From a virus, in IMG/VR virus record IMGVR_UViG_3300009177_000052, positions 1-52,004 of that record: a stretch of 52,004 nt of DNA, one strand, 5' to 3'. The position numbers were made by a program, and so were the translations under genes. Below the pieces are notes generated by a model. It was not told where the DNA came from. It was given only the letters and a program-made list of their open reading frames with translations, and searched no databases. Positions 22,567 through 30,674 of this stretch are shown piece after piece (the first letter of the stretch is position 1; every line of letters begins with the position of its first letter).

Positions 22567-25509
22567 ATGGCTATTCTTGTCAGCCCCGGCGTTGATGTTG
22601 AAATTATCGACGAATCCTTCTACGGGGGTGCAGGTCCCGGCACGGTTCCGCTCATCATTCTGGCAACGGCCTCCAACAAGGTGGCCTCGTCGGGAGTTGG
22701 CATCGCGCCCTACACTGCGCCTTCCCAAGCAGGCAAACTTTTCCTCGCTACTTCGCAGCGTGAGTTGATCCAGAATTTCGGTAACCCGATCTTCAAGACG
22801 GTTCAGGGCACTGCGGTTCACGGCTATGAACTGAACGAATTTGGCCTCCATGCCGCGTATCAGTTCCTCGGCATCTCGAACCGTTGCTACGTCCTGCGCG
22901 CCGACATTGATATGGCGCAGCTTGAGGCTTCTTCTTCCGCTCCGGTGGCGCCGCCCCTAGCTGGCACCCACTGGCTCGACCTGAGCCTGACGCAGTTCGG
23001 TATCTTCCAGTCCAACGGCAACCCGTCCTCGGGTCTCGCGTGGGATTCGCAACCGACGCTGGCCGCCACGGCTGGCAACGTTACGACCACGATGGATGAC
23101 GTTGACGTTCCGTCCGCTTCGTTCGGTTCCGACGGCCAGTTCGCCGTTGTCGTCACGATGTCGAACAATCTGGTCTACGAAAAGATGAACGGCACTTGGC
23201 TGCAAGTCGGTTCCGACGCTTGGAAGGCCGCCCGCCCGACAACCGTCACCGGTTCGTCCAACCCCTCGCTCATCAACACCTCCGACACTATCGAGATCAA
23301 CGGTATTACCGTCTCGTTCGCCATGATCTGGGATGGCACCGCCTACACCATCTCGGGCACGGGTGCTCTCTCCGAAATCGTCACCAACATCAATGCCGCC
23401 AATATCCCGAACGTGCTCGCACAAGTCTCGGGCGCTGGTGCTCTGGTTATCCGCCAAACGGCGGGTCAAGACCTGATCCTGAGCAACCTCAGCGGCACTG
23501 CGCTGACCACACTCGGCCTGACCCCCGGCGTGACTCCCGGCGTGACGGTCGATCAGACCAACACCCCCCAATACCCGGCCAACCGCGCCGCTGGTTCGGT
23601 GTGGGTCAAGGGCAACCCGAACAACAACGGCGCAAGCTGGAAGGTCAAGGTTTGGAATGCTACGGCCGGTGCGTTTGTCACTCTCGCCGCCCCGTTCTAT
23701 CCCTTCAACTCGATCCTGATCGACGGCAACACCTCCAAGGATGCCGCCGCGATCTCCGCATTCGGCAACCCCGCAATCGGAACGATCTACGTCGGCTTCG
23801 ACGCCTCGAACGGCACCCAGCAGCTTCGCCGCTGGTCTGGTTCGCAGTGGGAAAATCTGATCTACGAAGCAGGCACGATCCCGCCGACCAGTGAACCCGC
23901 AGACGGCACGTTCTGGTTCAGCACCAACTACGCCGCCGACATCATGTATGGCGATGGCAACCAGTGGCAAGGTTACGCCCGCAAGTTCCCCAACACGGAC
24001 CCGCACGGCGTCATCATTGCTGGCTCGGCGCCTATCGCGCAGTCGGACGGCACGGCTCTGGTTGACAACGATCTGTGGCTCGACGCGAGCGATCTCGAAA
24101 ACTACCCGATGATCTATCGCTACGACACGACCACACTCCGTTGGAACCTGATCGACAAGACCGACCAAACCTCGCCGTTTGGTATCGTGTTCGCCGATGC
24201 TCGCGCCGACAGCGGCACGAACTACACCAACAACCCGCATCCGGGCACCTACAACTACAACTCGACGCTTCAGGCCGACATGGTTCTCTCGAACTTCCTC
24301 GACCCCGACGCGCCCGATCCCCGCACCTACCCGGACGGCATGTTGCTCTTCAACACTCGCTACTCGACGAACAACGTCAAGGAGTGGAAGCCGCAATATT
24401 TCGCACAGGGTGGTTTCGATCCGAACGTCAACTACACGCAGACGAGCTACCACAACGGTAATAGCTCGGCCGTCTTCCCGCCTCTGGCGACCACCGGTCG
24501 CTGGGTGACCGCGAGCGGCAACGACGTTGACGGTTCGCCGCACATGGGCCGTAAGGCTCAGCGCGTGATGGTGGTCCGTGCTCTGGAATCCATGATTAGC
24601 ACGAACGACGACATTCGTTCGGAACTGGTCTACTTCAATCTGCTGGCCGCGCCGGGTTACCCGGAATTGATGAACGAAATGGTCGTTCTGAACACCGACC
24701 AGAAGGAAGTCGCCTTCATCGTTGGTGACACGCCTGCCCGTCTGACTCCGGCCGGTAGCGATGTCTCGAACTGGGCCAACAACGGCAGCAACGTCGCATC
24801 CACTGGTGAAGATGGTCTGACCGTCGCCAATGAATACGTCGGCGTCTACTACCCGTGGGGCCTCAGCACCGATCTGAGCGGCACCGAAGTCATGATTCCG
24901 CCCAGCACCATCGCGCTGAGCACCTTGGCCTACAACGACCAAGTGGCTTACCCGTGGTATGCTCCGGCAGGCTTCCGCCGTGGTCTGGTGACCAACGCAA
25001 CGTCGGTCGGTTATCTGACCAGCGAGGGCGAGTTCAACCCGGTTATCCTGAACCCCGGCCAGCGCGACGTTCTCTACACCAACAAGATCAACCCCATCGC
25101 CTACATTCCGGGCCGTGGTCTGGTGATCTATGGTCAGAAGACGCTCAACCCGAACCTCTCGGCTCTGGACCGCATCAACGTCGCCCGTCTGGCGAACTAC
25201 TTGAAGTATAACCTTGACAACATTGTCAAGCCGTTCCTCTTCGAGCAGAACGATGTTCAGACGCGTGCTTCGGCCGAATCGACTGTCGCAGGTTTCCTGA
25301 ACGGTCTGGTTGGTCTGCAAGCTCTGTCCGACTACGCCGTGGTCTGCGACGACTCGAACAACACTTCGAGCCGTATTGATGCGAACGAACTCTGGATCGA
25401 CATCGCCATCAAACCTCTGCACGCCATCGAGTTCATCTACATCCCGGTGCGTATCCTCAACACCGGCTCCGACCTTACAGCCTCGCTGTCTCAGACGATC
25501 CAACTGTAA
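22567..25509 (+). CDS. gp18: Tail sheath protein
   Basis: A 980-residue contractile sheath subunit that drives tail contraction. The N-terminus (MAILVSPGVDVEIIDESF) and the C-terminal portion (GFRRGLVTNATSVGYLTSEG, NPIAYIPGRGLVIYGQKT, then RINVARLANYLKYNL and a FIYIPVRILNTG end) are typical of T4-type gp18. It is longer than T4 gp18 (about 660). Residues about 228-318 are an inserted domain like that of the partial protein at 1-1142, and residues 340-560 carry PADGTFWFSTNY / MYGDGNQW-type surface repeats. A strong terminator follows, so it is a single-gene late unit. Confidence 0.95.
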   Translation: MAILVSPGVDVEIIDESFYGGAGPGTVPLIILATASNKVASSGVGIAPYTAPSQAGKLFLATSQRELIQNFGNPIFKTVQGTAVHGYELNEFGLHAAYQFLGISNRCYVLRADIDMAQLEASSSAPVAPPLAGTHWLDLSLTQFGIFQSNGNPSSGLAWDSQPTLAATAGNVTTTMDDVDVPSASFGSDGQFAVVVTMSNNLVYEKMNGTWLQVGSDAWKAARPTTVTGSSNPSLINTSDTIEINGITVSFAMIWDGTAYTISGTGALSEIVTNINAANIPNVLAQVSGAGALVIRQTAGQDLILSNLSGTALTTLGLTPGVTPGVTVDQTNTPQYPANRAAGSVWVKGNPNNNGASWKVKVWNATAGAFVTLAAPFYPFNSILIDGNTSKDAAAISAFGNPAIGTIYVGFDASNGTQQLRRWSGSQWENLIYEAGTIPPTSEPADGTFWFSTNYAADIMYGDGNQWQGYARKFPNTDPHGVIIAGSAPIAQSDGTALVDNDLWLDASDLENYPMIYRYDTTTLRWNLIDKTDQTSPFGIVFADARADSGTNYTNNPHPGTYNYNSTLQADMVLSNFLDPDAPDPRTYPDGMLLFNTRYSTNNVKEWKPQYFAQGGFDPNVNYTQTSYHNGNSSAVFPPLATTGRWVTASGNDVDGSPHMGRKAQRVMVVRALESMISTNDDIRSELVYFNLLAAPGYPELMNEMVVLNTDQKEVAFIVGDTPARLTPAGSDVSNWANNGSNVASTGEDGLTVANEYVGVYYPWGLSTDLSGTEVMIPPSTIALSTLAYNDQVAYPWYAPAGFRRGLVTNATSVGYLTSEGEFNPVILNPGQRDVLYTNKINPIAYIPGRGLVIYGQKTLNPNLSALDRINVARLANYLKYNLDNIVKPFLFEQNDVQTRASAESTVAGFLNGLVGLQALSDYAVVCDDSNNTSSRIDANELWIDIAIKPLHAIEFIYIPVRILNTGSDLTASLSQTIQL

Positions 25510-25534
25510 GAACCTATCTACCTCCGAAAAGACT

Positions 25535-25565
25535 GGGCGGCCCCGCAAGGGTCGCCCTTTTCTTT
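25535..25565 (+). terminator. Rho-independent terminator after sheath gene
   Basis: GGGCGGCCC / GGGTCGCCC stem (one G.T) with a short loop, followed by TTTTCTTT. Confidence 0.88.
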
Positions 25566-25576
25566 GGGTGGTATGG

Positions 25577-25583
25577 GTAAATA
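25577..25583 (+). promoter_or_regulatory. Late promoter box GTAAATA (leaderless context)
   Basis: The box ends 5 nt before the ATG at 25589, directly after the sheath terminator. Confidence 0.55.
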
Positions 25584-25588
25584 GGTAT

Positions 25589-26452
25589 ATGGAATCATTG
25601 GTCGATCTCTTCGAAGGCTATCGCCTCGTCAAAGATGTTCTCTGCGAACTTTTTGACGTTGAGAAGTTCCTGTCCCGAGCGCAAGGCGTTCAAGAACTGA
25701 TTAATCGGGGCGGCACCGAAGGCGAGAAAGCTGCGGCTCGTGAAGCCATGGCCCGCATGACCGCCCGCGCAGAAGAACAGAAAGCAGAACTCAGCCCGCA
25801 GGAACGTGCTCGGTTCGAAGCTCGGTTTAGCGCGATCCGAAATGGTCAAGCGAGCGCCAGCAGACCCCGCCCGAATTTCCACCGCGAGCCCCCGCCCCGC
25901 GAAAAGCCGCGCGAGCAGCCCAAGAACTATAGCAATTTCAAGGTTGGGGATTGGGTAGAACTGAACGGAGCTATCGGTCAGATCGTTCAGAAATTGCCGC
26001 CCGCTATGGACCGCGATTTGTTTGTCGTTCGTTGGATGACCGGCCCGAAACGTGGTGAGGAAACCAAGGTTTCTCACGTCAATCTTCGTAAGACCGATCC
26101 CAATGGGAAGCAGAGTGGCCCCGGCGGCAATACGGGCAACTCACAAACCGGTGGAAACTCGCAGGGTTCGAGCAACAACAACAACAACGGCAACTCGCAA
26201 GGCGAGGCATCTTTCAAAGTGTTCTATGCCGCACGGTTCACCGAGGGCACGAGCGACAAGATTTATGGCGTCGCCAAACACAACGGTCGCATCTTCACGT
26301 TCTGGGGTCGCTTCGGTGGATCACTGGCCACGAAGGATTTCCCGAGCCTCGGCGAAGCACAGGATGTTTTCCAATCGAAGATCAGGAAGGGCTACCGCGA
26401 AACCACGGTCGATTCCTTCCTGACCAACTTGGTCCGTCAATCACTTCGCTGA
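25589..26452 (+). CDS. WGR-domain protein
   Basis: A 287-residue protein from the ATG just after a late box. Residues 1-85 are helical and charged. Residues about 112-165 resemble a small SH3/KOW-like barrel (FKVGDWVELNGAIGQIVQKL). An Asn/Gly/Ser-rich linker (about 180-210) leads to a WGR domain (KVFYAARF...SDKIYGVAKHNGRIFTFWGRFGG), known in PARPs and MolR-type proteins for nucleic-acid binding and allosteric activation. The combination suggests a nucleic-acid-binding late protein, perhaps one acting on host DNA repair; this is inference. It overlaps the convergent 26441 gene by 12 nt. Confidence 0.72.
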   Translation: MESLVDLFEGYRLVKDVLCELFDVEKFLSRAQGVQELINRGGTEGEKAAAREAMARMTARAEEQKAELSPQERARFEARFSAIRNGQASASRPRPNFHREPPPREKPREQPKNYSNFKVGDWVELNGAIGQIVQKLPPAMDRDLFVVRWMTGPKRGEETKVSHVNLRKTDPNGKQSGPGGNTGNSQTGGNSQGSSNNNNNGNSQGEASFKVFYAARFTEGTSDKIYGVAKHNGRIFTFWGRFGGSLATKDFPSLGEAQDVFQSKIRKGYRETTVDSFLTNLVRQSLR

Positions 26453-26854
26453 GATCAGCCGGGCTTTCTCGCAGAAATCGAAGAACGGCTGCTCGACGTA
26501 GGCTTTCGCCGCATCGAGATCGAACGGCTTCTTGATGGCGCGGGTCTTCCAGTCTTCCTCGTCACCAAATTCCTTGCCGTATCCGCCGTTTTTCTTCTTC
26601 GGGAAGAAAATCGAAAAGGCATTGATGGTGATGCGCGGCACATGGTTCAGTTGATGCGTGTCGTGGATCGAAATCTTGCCGATCTCAAGATCGCCAACAT
26701 ACGCATCCAAGAACCCGTAGAACGAATAGCCGTCCGGCGCCGGTTTGATATTGGCCGGATCACCATCCCACACGATGTCCCATTTTGTGGCAGGCCGTCC
26801 GTAATCGACCGCACTCAGGTCCGTGATGAGACGCCACTCTACAATAGGCTTCAT
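26441..26854 (-). CDS. Hypothetical protein, 137 residues
   Basis: Starts at the ATG overlapping the previous stop (ATGA). It contains DGYSFYGFLDAYVGDLEIGKI and a Lys/Gly loop (PKKKNGGYGKEF). It looks like a globular mixed alpha/beta protein without known motifs. It is last in a coupled three-gene minus-strand run (27584 to 26441). Function unknown. Confidence 0.65.
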   Translation of the reverse strand: MKPIVEWRLITDLSAVDYGRPATKWDIVWDGDPANIKPAPDGYSFYGFLDAYVGDLEIGKISIHDTHQLNHVPRITINAFSIFFPKKKNGGYGKEFGDEEDWKTRAIKKPFDLDAAKAYVEQPFFDFCEKARLISAK

Positions 26855-27354
26855 GTGCCCCTCTCTTTGTTGGCTCGCCGTGTTACCCATGCGGCCTTAC
26901 GCCGCTTCCAGTCTTCCCACTCATCGCGAAAGACGTATCCCAGATCGCCGGAATAGATCACCTCGCGGGTGGGGTGTTCGACGCGATGATACGCGCTACC
27001 TCCACCGAATGGTTTGAAGAACAAGGCTCCCTGAACCGCGATTCCGGCGTCGCCCCCGAACCGCATCCATTCGCAGTAGAATCGGTCTTCTTGGACCCAT
27101 CTCACCCACGCACGAGCGCGTTCACCACCGGGAGAATCTTTGTCGTTCCACGGGAACCTCATGACAACTTCATCGCCGCGTTGGAGAGAGCAAAGCCACG
27201 CCCCGTAGCCGTTCTTTCGAAGGCGTTTGATGCGACTCTTCAGCCTACGGGCTTTCTGCTCACGCTTCGCGATGGCCTGCGGGCCGTGGGTTTTGTCCCA
27301 CATAATTTCAAGGTCGCCCTTTTCTCCGGGCCGCAGAGAGTCGTAAGCGAACAT
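26851..27354 (-). CDS. Hypothetical protein, 167 residues
   Basis: Starts at 27354, overlapping the previous stop (TGATG). The upstream in-frame extension has no ribosome site. Residues 25-60 are very basic (KREQKARRLKSRIKRLRKNG). Trp-rich segments follow (RARAWVRWVQEDRFYCEWMRF), with a basic Arg-rich tail. Nucleic-acid binding is possible from charge alone. No family recognised. Confidence 0.65.
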   Translation of the reverse strand: MFAYDSLRPGEKGDLEIMWDKTHGPQAIAKREQKARRLKSRIKRLRKNGYGAWLCSLQRGDEVVMRFPWNDKDSPGGERARAWVRWVQEDRFYCEWMRFGGDAGIAVQGALFFKPFGGGSAYHRVEHPTREVIYSGDLGYVFRDEWEDWKRRKAAWVTRRANKERGT

Positions 27355-27584
27355 CAGTCGGCTTTCCGAACTTCCCGGTAGAAACGCTTGATGGCGTCGC
27401 TTTCGGACGAGCCACGGAAACTCCCGGCGCCGCTGCTGTCGCACCATTTGGTGCTGTCGGTGTAAATCCAAACGCTGGCTTTGTCGCCATCGTGCTCGGG
27501 GGACTCGATGGACAGGCCAGTGACCCGCGCAGCTTCCTTCACGAGGAACTTCGCCATGGACTGGGTCTTCGGCTTGTCGAACAT
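27354..27584 (-). CDS. Hypothetical protein, 76 residues
   Basis: The start at 27584 is supported by AGGAGG 8 nt upstream. The product has a helical N-terminus (MAKFLVKEAARVTG), a strand (ASVWIYTDS) and a C-terminal helix (ESDAIKRFYREVRKAD). It is first in the minus-strand run. A possible promoter TTGCCG-16-TACACT lies upstream, with a CTGAGT/ACTCAG inverted repeat across its -10. Function unknown. Confidence 0.68.
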   Translation of the reverse strand: MFDKPKTQSMAKFLVKEAARVTGLSIESPEHDGDKASVWIYTDSTKWCDSSGAGSFRGSSESDAIKRFYREVRKAD

Positions 27585-27644
27585 GCGGGTCCTCCTGCTA
27601 CTGTCTGAGTGTAACTCAGCATTTAATTCCGGCAAGCATAATCG

Positions 27645-27651
27645 CTAAATA
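27645..27651 (+). promoter_or_regulatory. Late promoter box CTAAATA
   Basis: Ends 8 nt before the ATG at 27660, so the leader would be only 2-3 nt. Confidence 0.5.
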
Positions 27652-27659
27652 CATACACT

Positions 27660-27914
27660 ATGCGCCGGACAGGCTCACGCCCAATCAAGGTTCTAGTTAA
27701 CACCAGAGCGGGACTTGAGACCTTTCTCGTGGAGAAAAGTGACGTTCTCGACGCGGCTCTACCTTTTATTCGCCGCCTCCATTGTCAGGGCTATTACAAA
27801 GCGATTACCTCGAAGACACAGAATACTGTGGCAAGTCTATTGGTTCACAGAGACACAGCAGAACCGGCAATGGTTACCAGTTGCCGACTGCATTGGAAGA
27901 AAACTGAACGATAA
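27660..27914 (+). CDS. Small basic protein, 84 residues
   Basis: A short late ORF with no ribosome site (MRRTGSRPIKVLVNTRAG...). It has a central helix (DVLDAALPFIRRLHCQGYYKAI) and an ending SCRLHWKKTER that is faintly like the strand-plus-W endings of the FKLRW family. The late box just upstream supports it. The ATAAATA of the next unit overlaps its end. Function unknown. Confidence 0.5.
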   Translation: MRRTGSRPIKVLVNTRAGLETFLVEKSDVLDAALPFIRRLHCQGYYKAITSKTQNTVASLLVHRDTAEPAMVTSCRLHWKKTER

Positions 27915-27917
27915 ATA
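27911..27917 (+). promoter_or_regulatory. Late promoter box ATAAATA (ncRNA unit)
   Basis: ATAAATA lies 4 nt before the first hairpin of a structured non-coding region that ends in a terminator. Confidence 0.55.
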
Positions 27918-27920
27918 GCT

Positions 27921-28147
27921 GGAACGTCGGATGACGTTCCTGCAAGGACTTCGGTCCTGAACCTATAATCTCATGCGTTGGAGACTAGGAGGCGTGCGCT
28001 TAGCGCGTAAAGGTAAGAGCCGGGTAAGCTCCGGTTAGCGTATGGGAGTGCGGGAGTTCACCCGCTGAAGCAGTTATTTTTCGTTTGATTGAGTTTCACT
28101 CGGAAGTTGGCGGTTGGGGTCTTGTCCCTGACCGCCTTTTTTCTTGC
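27921..28147 (+). ncRNA. Candidate structured non-coding RNA
   Basis: Between a late box and a strong terminator lies about 225 nt with no credible ORF and dense pairing. Hairpin 1 is GGAACGTC-GGAT-GACGTTCC (27921-27940). Hairpin 2 is AGGAC-TTCG-GTCCT (27945-27958), a cUUCGg loop. A long-range helix of up to 13 bp joins TCTCATGCGTTGG (27970-27982) with GGTTAGCGTATGGGA (28033-28047, several G.U pairs). Inside it is GTGCGC-TTA-GCGCGT. Hairpin 5 is GCGGG-AGTTCA-CCCGC (28050-28065). The only ATG-led frame is about 21 codons and lacks a ribosome site. It matches no tRNA or intron I recognise. Confidence 0.6.
28109..28143 (+). terminator. Rho-independent terminator of ncRNA unit
   Basis: GGCGGT / ACCGCC outer stem with an inner GGG/CCC pairing, followed by TTTTTTCTT. 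Confidence 0.88.
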
Positions 28148-28176
28148 CACAAAAACACCGAGCTTAATGAATTCTC

Positions 28177-28183
28177 CTAAATA
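28177..28183 (+). promoter_or_regulatory. Late promoter box CTAAATA (tail tube)
   Basis: CTAAATA, 36 nt before the tail tube ATG, with GGTGGAG as ribosome site. Confidence 0.65.
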
Positions 28184-28219
28184 GAAGTAACAATACCCCT
28201 CACCGGTGGAGACTTATTC

Positions 28220-28807
28220 ATGGCTACTCTTCAAAATTTCGGTGTTCCTCTCGGCGGCGCTCAAGGCGGTGGTCGTGGTGGGATGCTCATGCCCAAGACC
28301 AAGCAGAAGTTCCGTGTGCGTGTCACACAATTCGGCCCGGTCAATGGTGGACTGGAACTCACTCAGCAGGTTGAAATGGTCGGCCGTCCGTCGATGCAGC
28401 AACAGGCTCAGCAAGTTCACTCCTACAACTCTATCGCTTACTACGGCGGCAAGGCCGAATGGCAGGCGATCACCCTGACTGTTCGTGACGATATCTCGAA
28501 CGCTGTCAGCCGTCTGGTGGGTCACCAGATGCAGAAGCAAATGAATTTCTTCCAGCAAACGTCCCCGCAAGCTGGCTCGAACTACAAGTTCAAGATGTTC
28601 ATCGAAACGCTCGACGGCGGCAACGACGCAATGCTCGAACAGTGGATTCTCGAAGGCTGCTTCCTCGAAAGCGTCAACTACGAGCAGTTCGACTACAAGA
28701 CCAGCGACGCCATGACCATCGAAATGAGCGTCCGTTATGACAACGCAACCCAGCAAGGCGGCCTGATGCCGGTCAGCCCGGAACTCGCAGGGGGCGTTCA
28801 CGTCTAA
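28220..28807 (+). CDS. gp19: Tail tube protein
   Basis: A 195-residue protein of the gp19 tail tube family, which forms the inner tube through which DNA passes. Typical features are KFRVRVTQFGP near residue 30, LTQQVEMVGRP, HSYNSIAYYGGKAEW, a RDDISNAVSRLVGHQMQKQ helix and a C-terminal DAMTIEMSVRYDNA. Length is near that of T4 gp19 (163) with an extended Gly-rich N-terminus. It is followed 13 nt later by the second tube-like gene, all in one late operon. Confidence 0.95.
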   Translation: MATLQNFGVPLGGAQGGGRGGMLMPKTKQKFRVRVTQFGPVNGGLELTQQVEMVGRPSMQQQAQQVHSYNSIAYYGGKAEWQAITLTVRDDISNAVSRLVGHQMQKQMNFFQQTSPQAGSNYKFKMFIETLDGGNDAMLEQWILEGCFLESVNYEQFDYKTSDAMTIEMSVRYDNATQQGGLMPVSPELAGGVHV

Positions 28808-28820
28808 GACGTAAGGACCC

Positions 28821-30224
28821 ATGGCTCTACTCGTTAGAAGTCCTCGGCAGGCGACTACCATCTACGGTTTGGATGGTAAGTCGCCTCCGAGGAAGAAAAA
28901 TCAGTTCTACGTTAGATTCCGCCGGTCTTCAAACCTCGAAGCCAGCAGCGGATGGCAGAATTCGCTTGGCTTCTTGGTCAAGTCTCTTGACCGTCCGTCG
29001 GTTCAGCCGCAGGTCGAAGAAATCAATCAATACAACAAGAAGCGCCGGATCACTACCGGCTACAAGCTTCAGCCCATGAAGATGTCCCTGTATGACACAG
29101 CGGACAGCATGGTCATGCAAATGTGGGCCGAATACTCGAAGTGGTATTTCGGTGACTTCAGCCAGAATGAGACCGCATGGTCGTATGACGCCACCACCGC
29201 AGAGTTCCAAGATTCCGGCGCCGGGTTCGGCTTCACACCTCGTCAGTCGAACGGCACGCCTGATGGCAAAGACAGTTCCGCCGATCTGGAATCGGGTTTC
29301 TTTTTCAGCATGATCGAAGTCTACCAAGTTTTTGGTGGCGAGTTCACGCAGTTCGATCTCATCAATCCGAAGATCGCGACGTTCGACCCCGACGACATGG
29401 ACTATTCGCAGAGCGAACCCGCCACGATCTCCATGTCCTTGGAGTTCGAAGCGATCCTATATCGCAACGACGGCCGCCCCGCCCCGATCTCGGACAATTC
29501 GACGCTGAGCGCAGTTTTCGACGCCGAGTTCAATGGTGACACGTTCGATGTGGTCGGTGGTGGTAGCCGTTCCGTCCGCTCGACCACCTCTCCGCAAAAC
29601 ACCCGGTTCTCGGTCGATGATATTCGCCACGTCGTCTCGGCTGAGGCGAACGGTCTGAAGAACAATTCTGGAAACACGCGCGGCGGCGGGTCGCTCGGAC
29701 AATTCGGTAACTTCGATTTCGGTTCGCTGAGTTCTGCCGTGCGCACGGGCCGCTCTCTTGCCGGTGACGTTTCCTATCTCGCGAGCGGCAACAACGTTTT
29801 GTCCTCCCTGCTCAACCTTCCGGTCGGCGGATCATCTGCCGCCGTCAGCGACATCGAATCCAAGCTTGGTCTTCCGCAGCGCGCGCCTGCGGCGGTTCTG
29901 GGCTCGACCCTAGATGCAGCAGAGGGAACCCTTTTGGGCCGTGGTTCCAGTGGCGGCCTAAGTCACGCCGCCGATTACATCCGCGCAAACTTGGTGGGTG
30001 GCGTCTCGGCCAGTGCGGTCATGAGCGATAACTCCGCGCGCGATCAGATCACCGAGGGCGACGGTCTGGCGCTGAACTCTCAATCGTATGGCGTCATCAA
30101 CGCTCAACGCCCGGCCTACAGCCAGATCGGTTTCAACGAGAGCTACTCGACAGACTATTCGCCGAACTCGCTCAACCCGACCGACAAGATTTCAGCGTAT
30201 AGCGCTGTCCTTACGAGAACCTAA
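28821..30224 (+). CDS. Tube-like baseplate protein (gp48/gp54-like)
   Basis: A 467-residue protein. Its N-terminal 220 residues resemble the tube fold and wording (NQFYVRFRRSS, LVKSLDRPSVQPQVEEINQYNKKRRI, YDTADSMVMQMWAEYSKWYFG, ATISMSLEFEAIL). The C-terminal half is low-complexity Ser/Gly/Asn. T4 gp48 and gp54 are tube-like proteins that cap the baseplate and start the tube, and its place next to gp19 fits that. I cannot decide between the two. Ribosome site AAGGA before the ATG. Confidence 0.72.
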   Translation: MALLVRSPRQATTIYGLDGKSPPRKKNQFYVRFRRSSNLEASSGWQNSLGFLVKSLDRPSVQPQVEEINQYNKKRRITTGYKLQPMKMSLYDTADSMVMQMWAEYSKWYFGDFSQNETAWSYDATTAEFQDSGAGFGFTPRQSNGTPDGKDSSADLESGFFFSMIEVYQVFGGEFTQFDLINPKIATFDPDDMDYSQSEPATISMSLEFEAILYRNDGRPAPISDNSTLSAVFDAEFNGDTFDVVGGGSRSVRSTTSPQNTRFSVDDIRHVVSAEANGLKNNSGNTRGGGSLGQFGNFDFGSLSSAVRTGRSLAGDVSYLASGNNVLSSLLNLPVGGSSAAVSDIESKLGLPQRAPAAVLGSTLDAAEGTLLGRGSSGGLSHAADYIRANLVGGVSASAVMSDNSARDQITEGDGLALNSQSYGVINAQRPAYSQIGFNESYSTDYSPNSLNPTDKISAYSAVLTRT

Positions 30225-30671
30225 ATGGCGAAGACGAACTTCAGCAAAGGAGAATACGTCCCCAAGAACCCCGAGAAGATCATTGGCAAAACGCCAATCA
30301 TCTATCGGTCAAGTTGGGAAATGAGCCTTATGCGGGTCTTCGATGAGAACCCCAATGTCTTGCAATGGAGTTCTGAAAGCATCTCCATTCCTTACCGGAA
30401 CCCCCTTACGGGGAACTGGTCAATGTATCTGCCGGACTTCTTCGTGATATATATTGATAAGAACAACGGAAAGCACGCAGAGATCGTTGAGATCAAACCG
30501 TGGAAGGAAGACCCGAGGAACCCAGCGAAAGCAAGCACTCGCACGAAGCTGACGCAAGCTATCAACCAAGCAAAATGGTCGGCTGCGATGACTTATTGCA
30601 TGAAGCGGAAGTGGCACTTCCGCATCATGACAGAACGCGATCTTTTCGGGTTGCCCGGCAAGAAGAAGTAA
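30225..30671 (+). CDS. gp4: Head completion nuclease-fold protein
   Basis: A 148-residue protein matching T4 gp4 (gp50) head completion. It has IIYRSSWEMSLMRVFDENPN, WSSESISIPYRNPLTG, YLPDFFVIY and HAEIVEIKPW. The E...PDF...ExK order is the PD-(D/E)xK endonuclease fold also seen in TnsA-type nucleases. The family acts at the head vertex before tail joining. It starts immediately after the previous stop, and small terminase follows after 3 nt. Confidence 0.9.
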   Translation: MAKTNFSKGEYVPKNPEKIIGKTPIIYRSSWEMSLMRVFDENPNVLQWSSESISIPYRNPLTGNWSMYLPDFFVIYIDKNNGKHAEIVEIKPWKEDPRNPAKASTRTKLTQAINQAKWSAAMTYCMKRKWHFRIMTERDLFGLPGKKK

Positions 30672-30674
30672 CAC

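Noticed and set aside
22957-25548. 863-codon open frame on the minus strand opposite the tail sheath gene
   Set aside because: A shadow of GC-rich codon bias. The sheath is an unmistakable core gene, and the antisense product has no domain or start signal.
27974-28039. 21-codon ATG-led frame inside the candidate ncRNA
   Set aside because: No ribosome site, and the sequence is better explained by base pairing.
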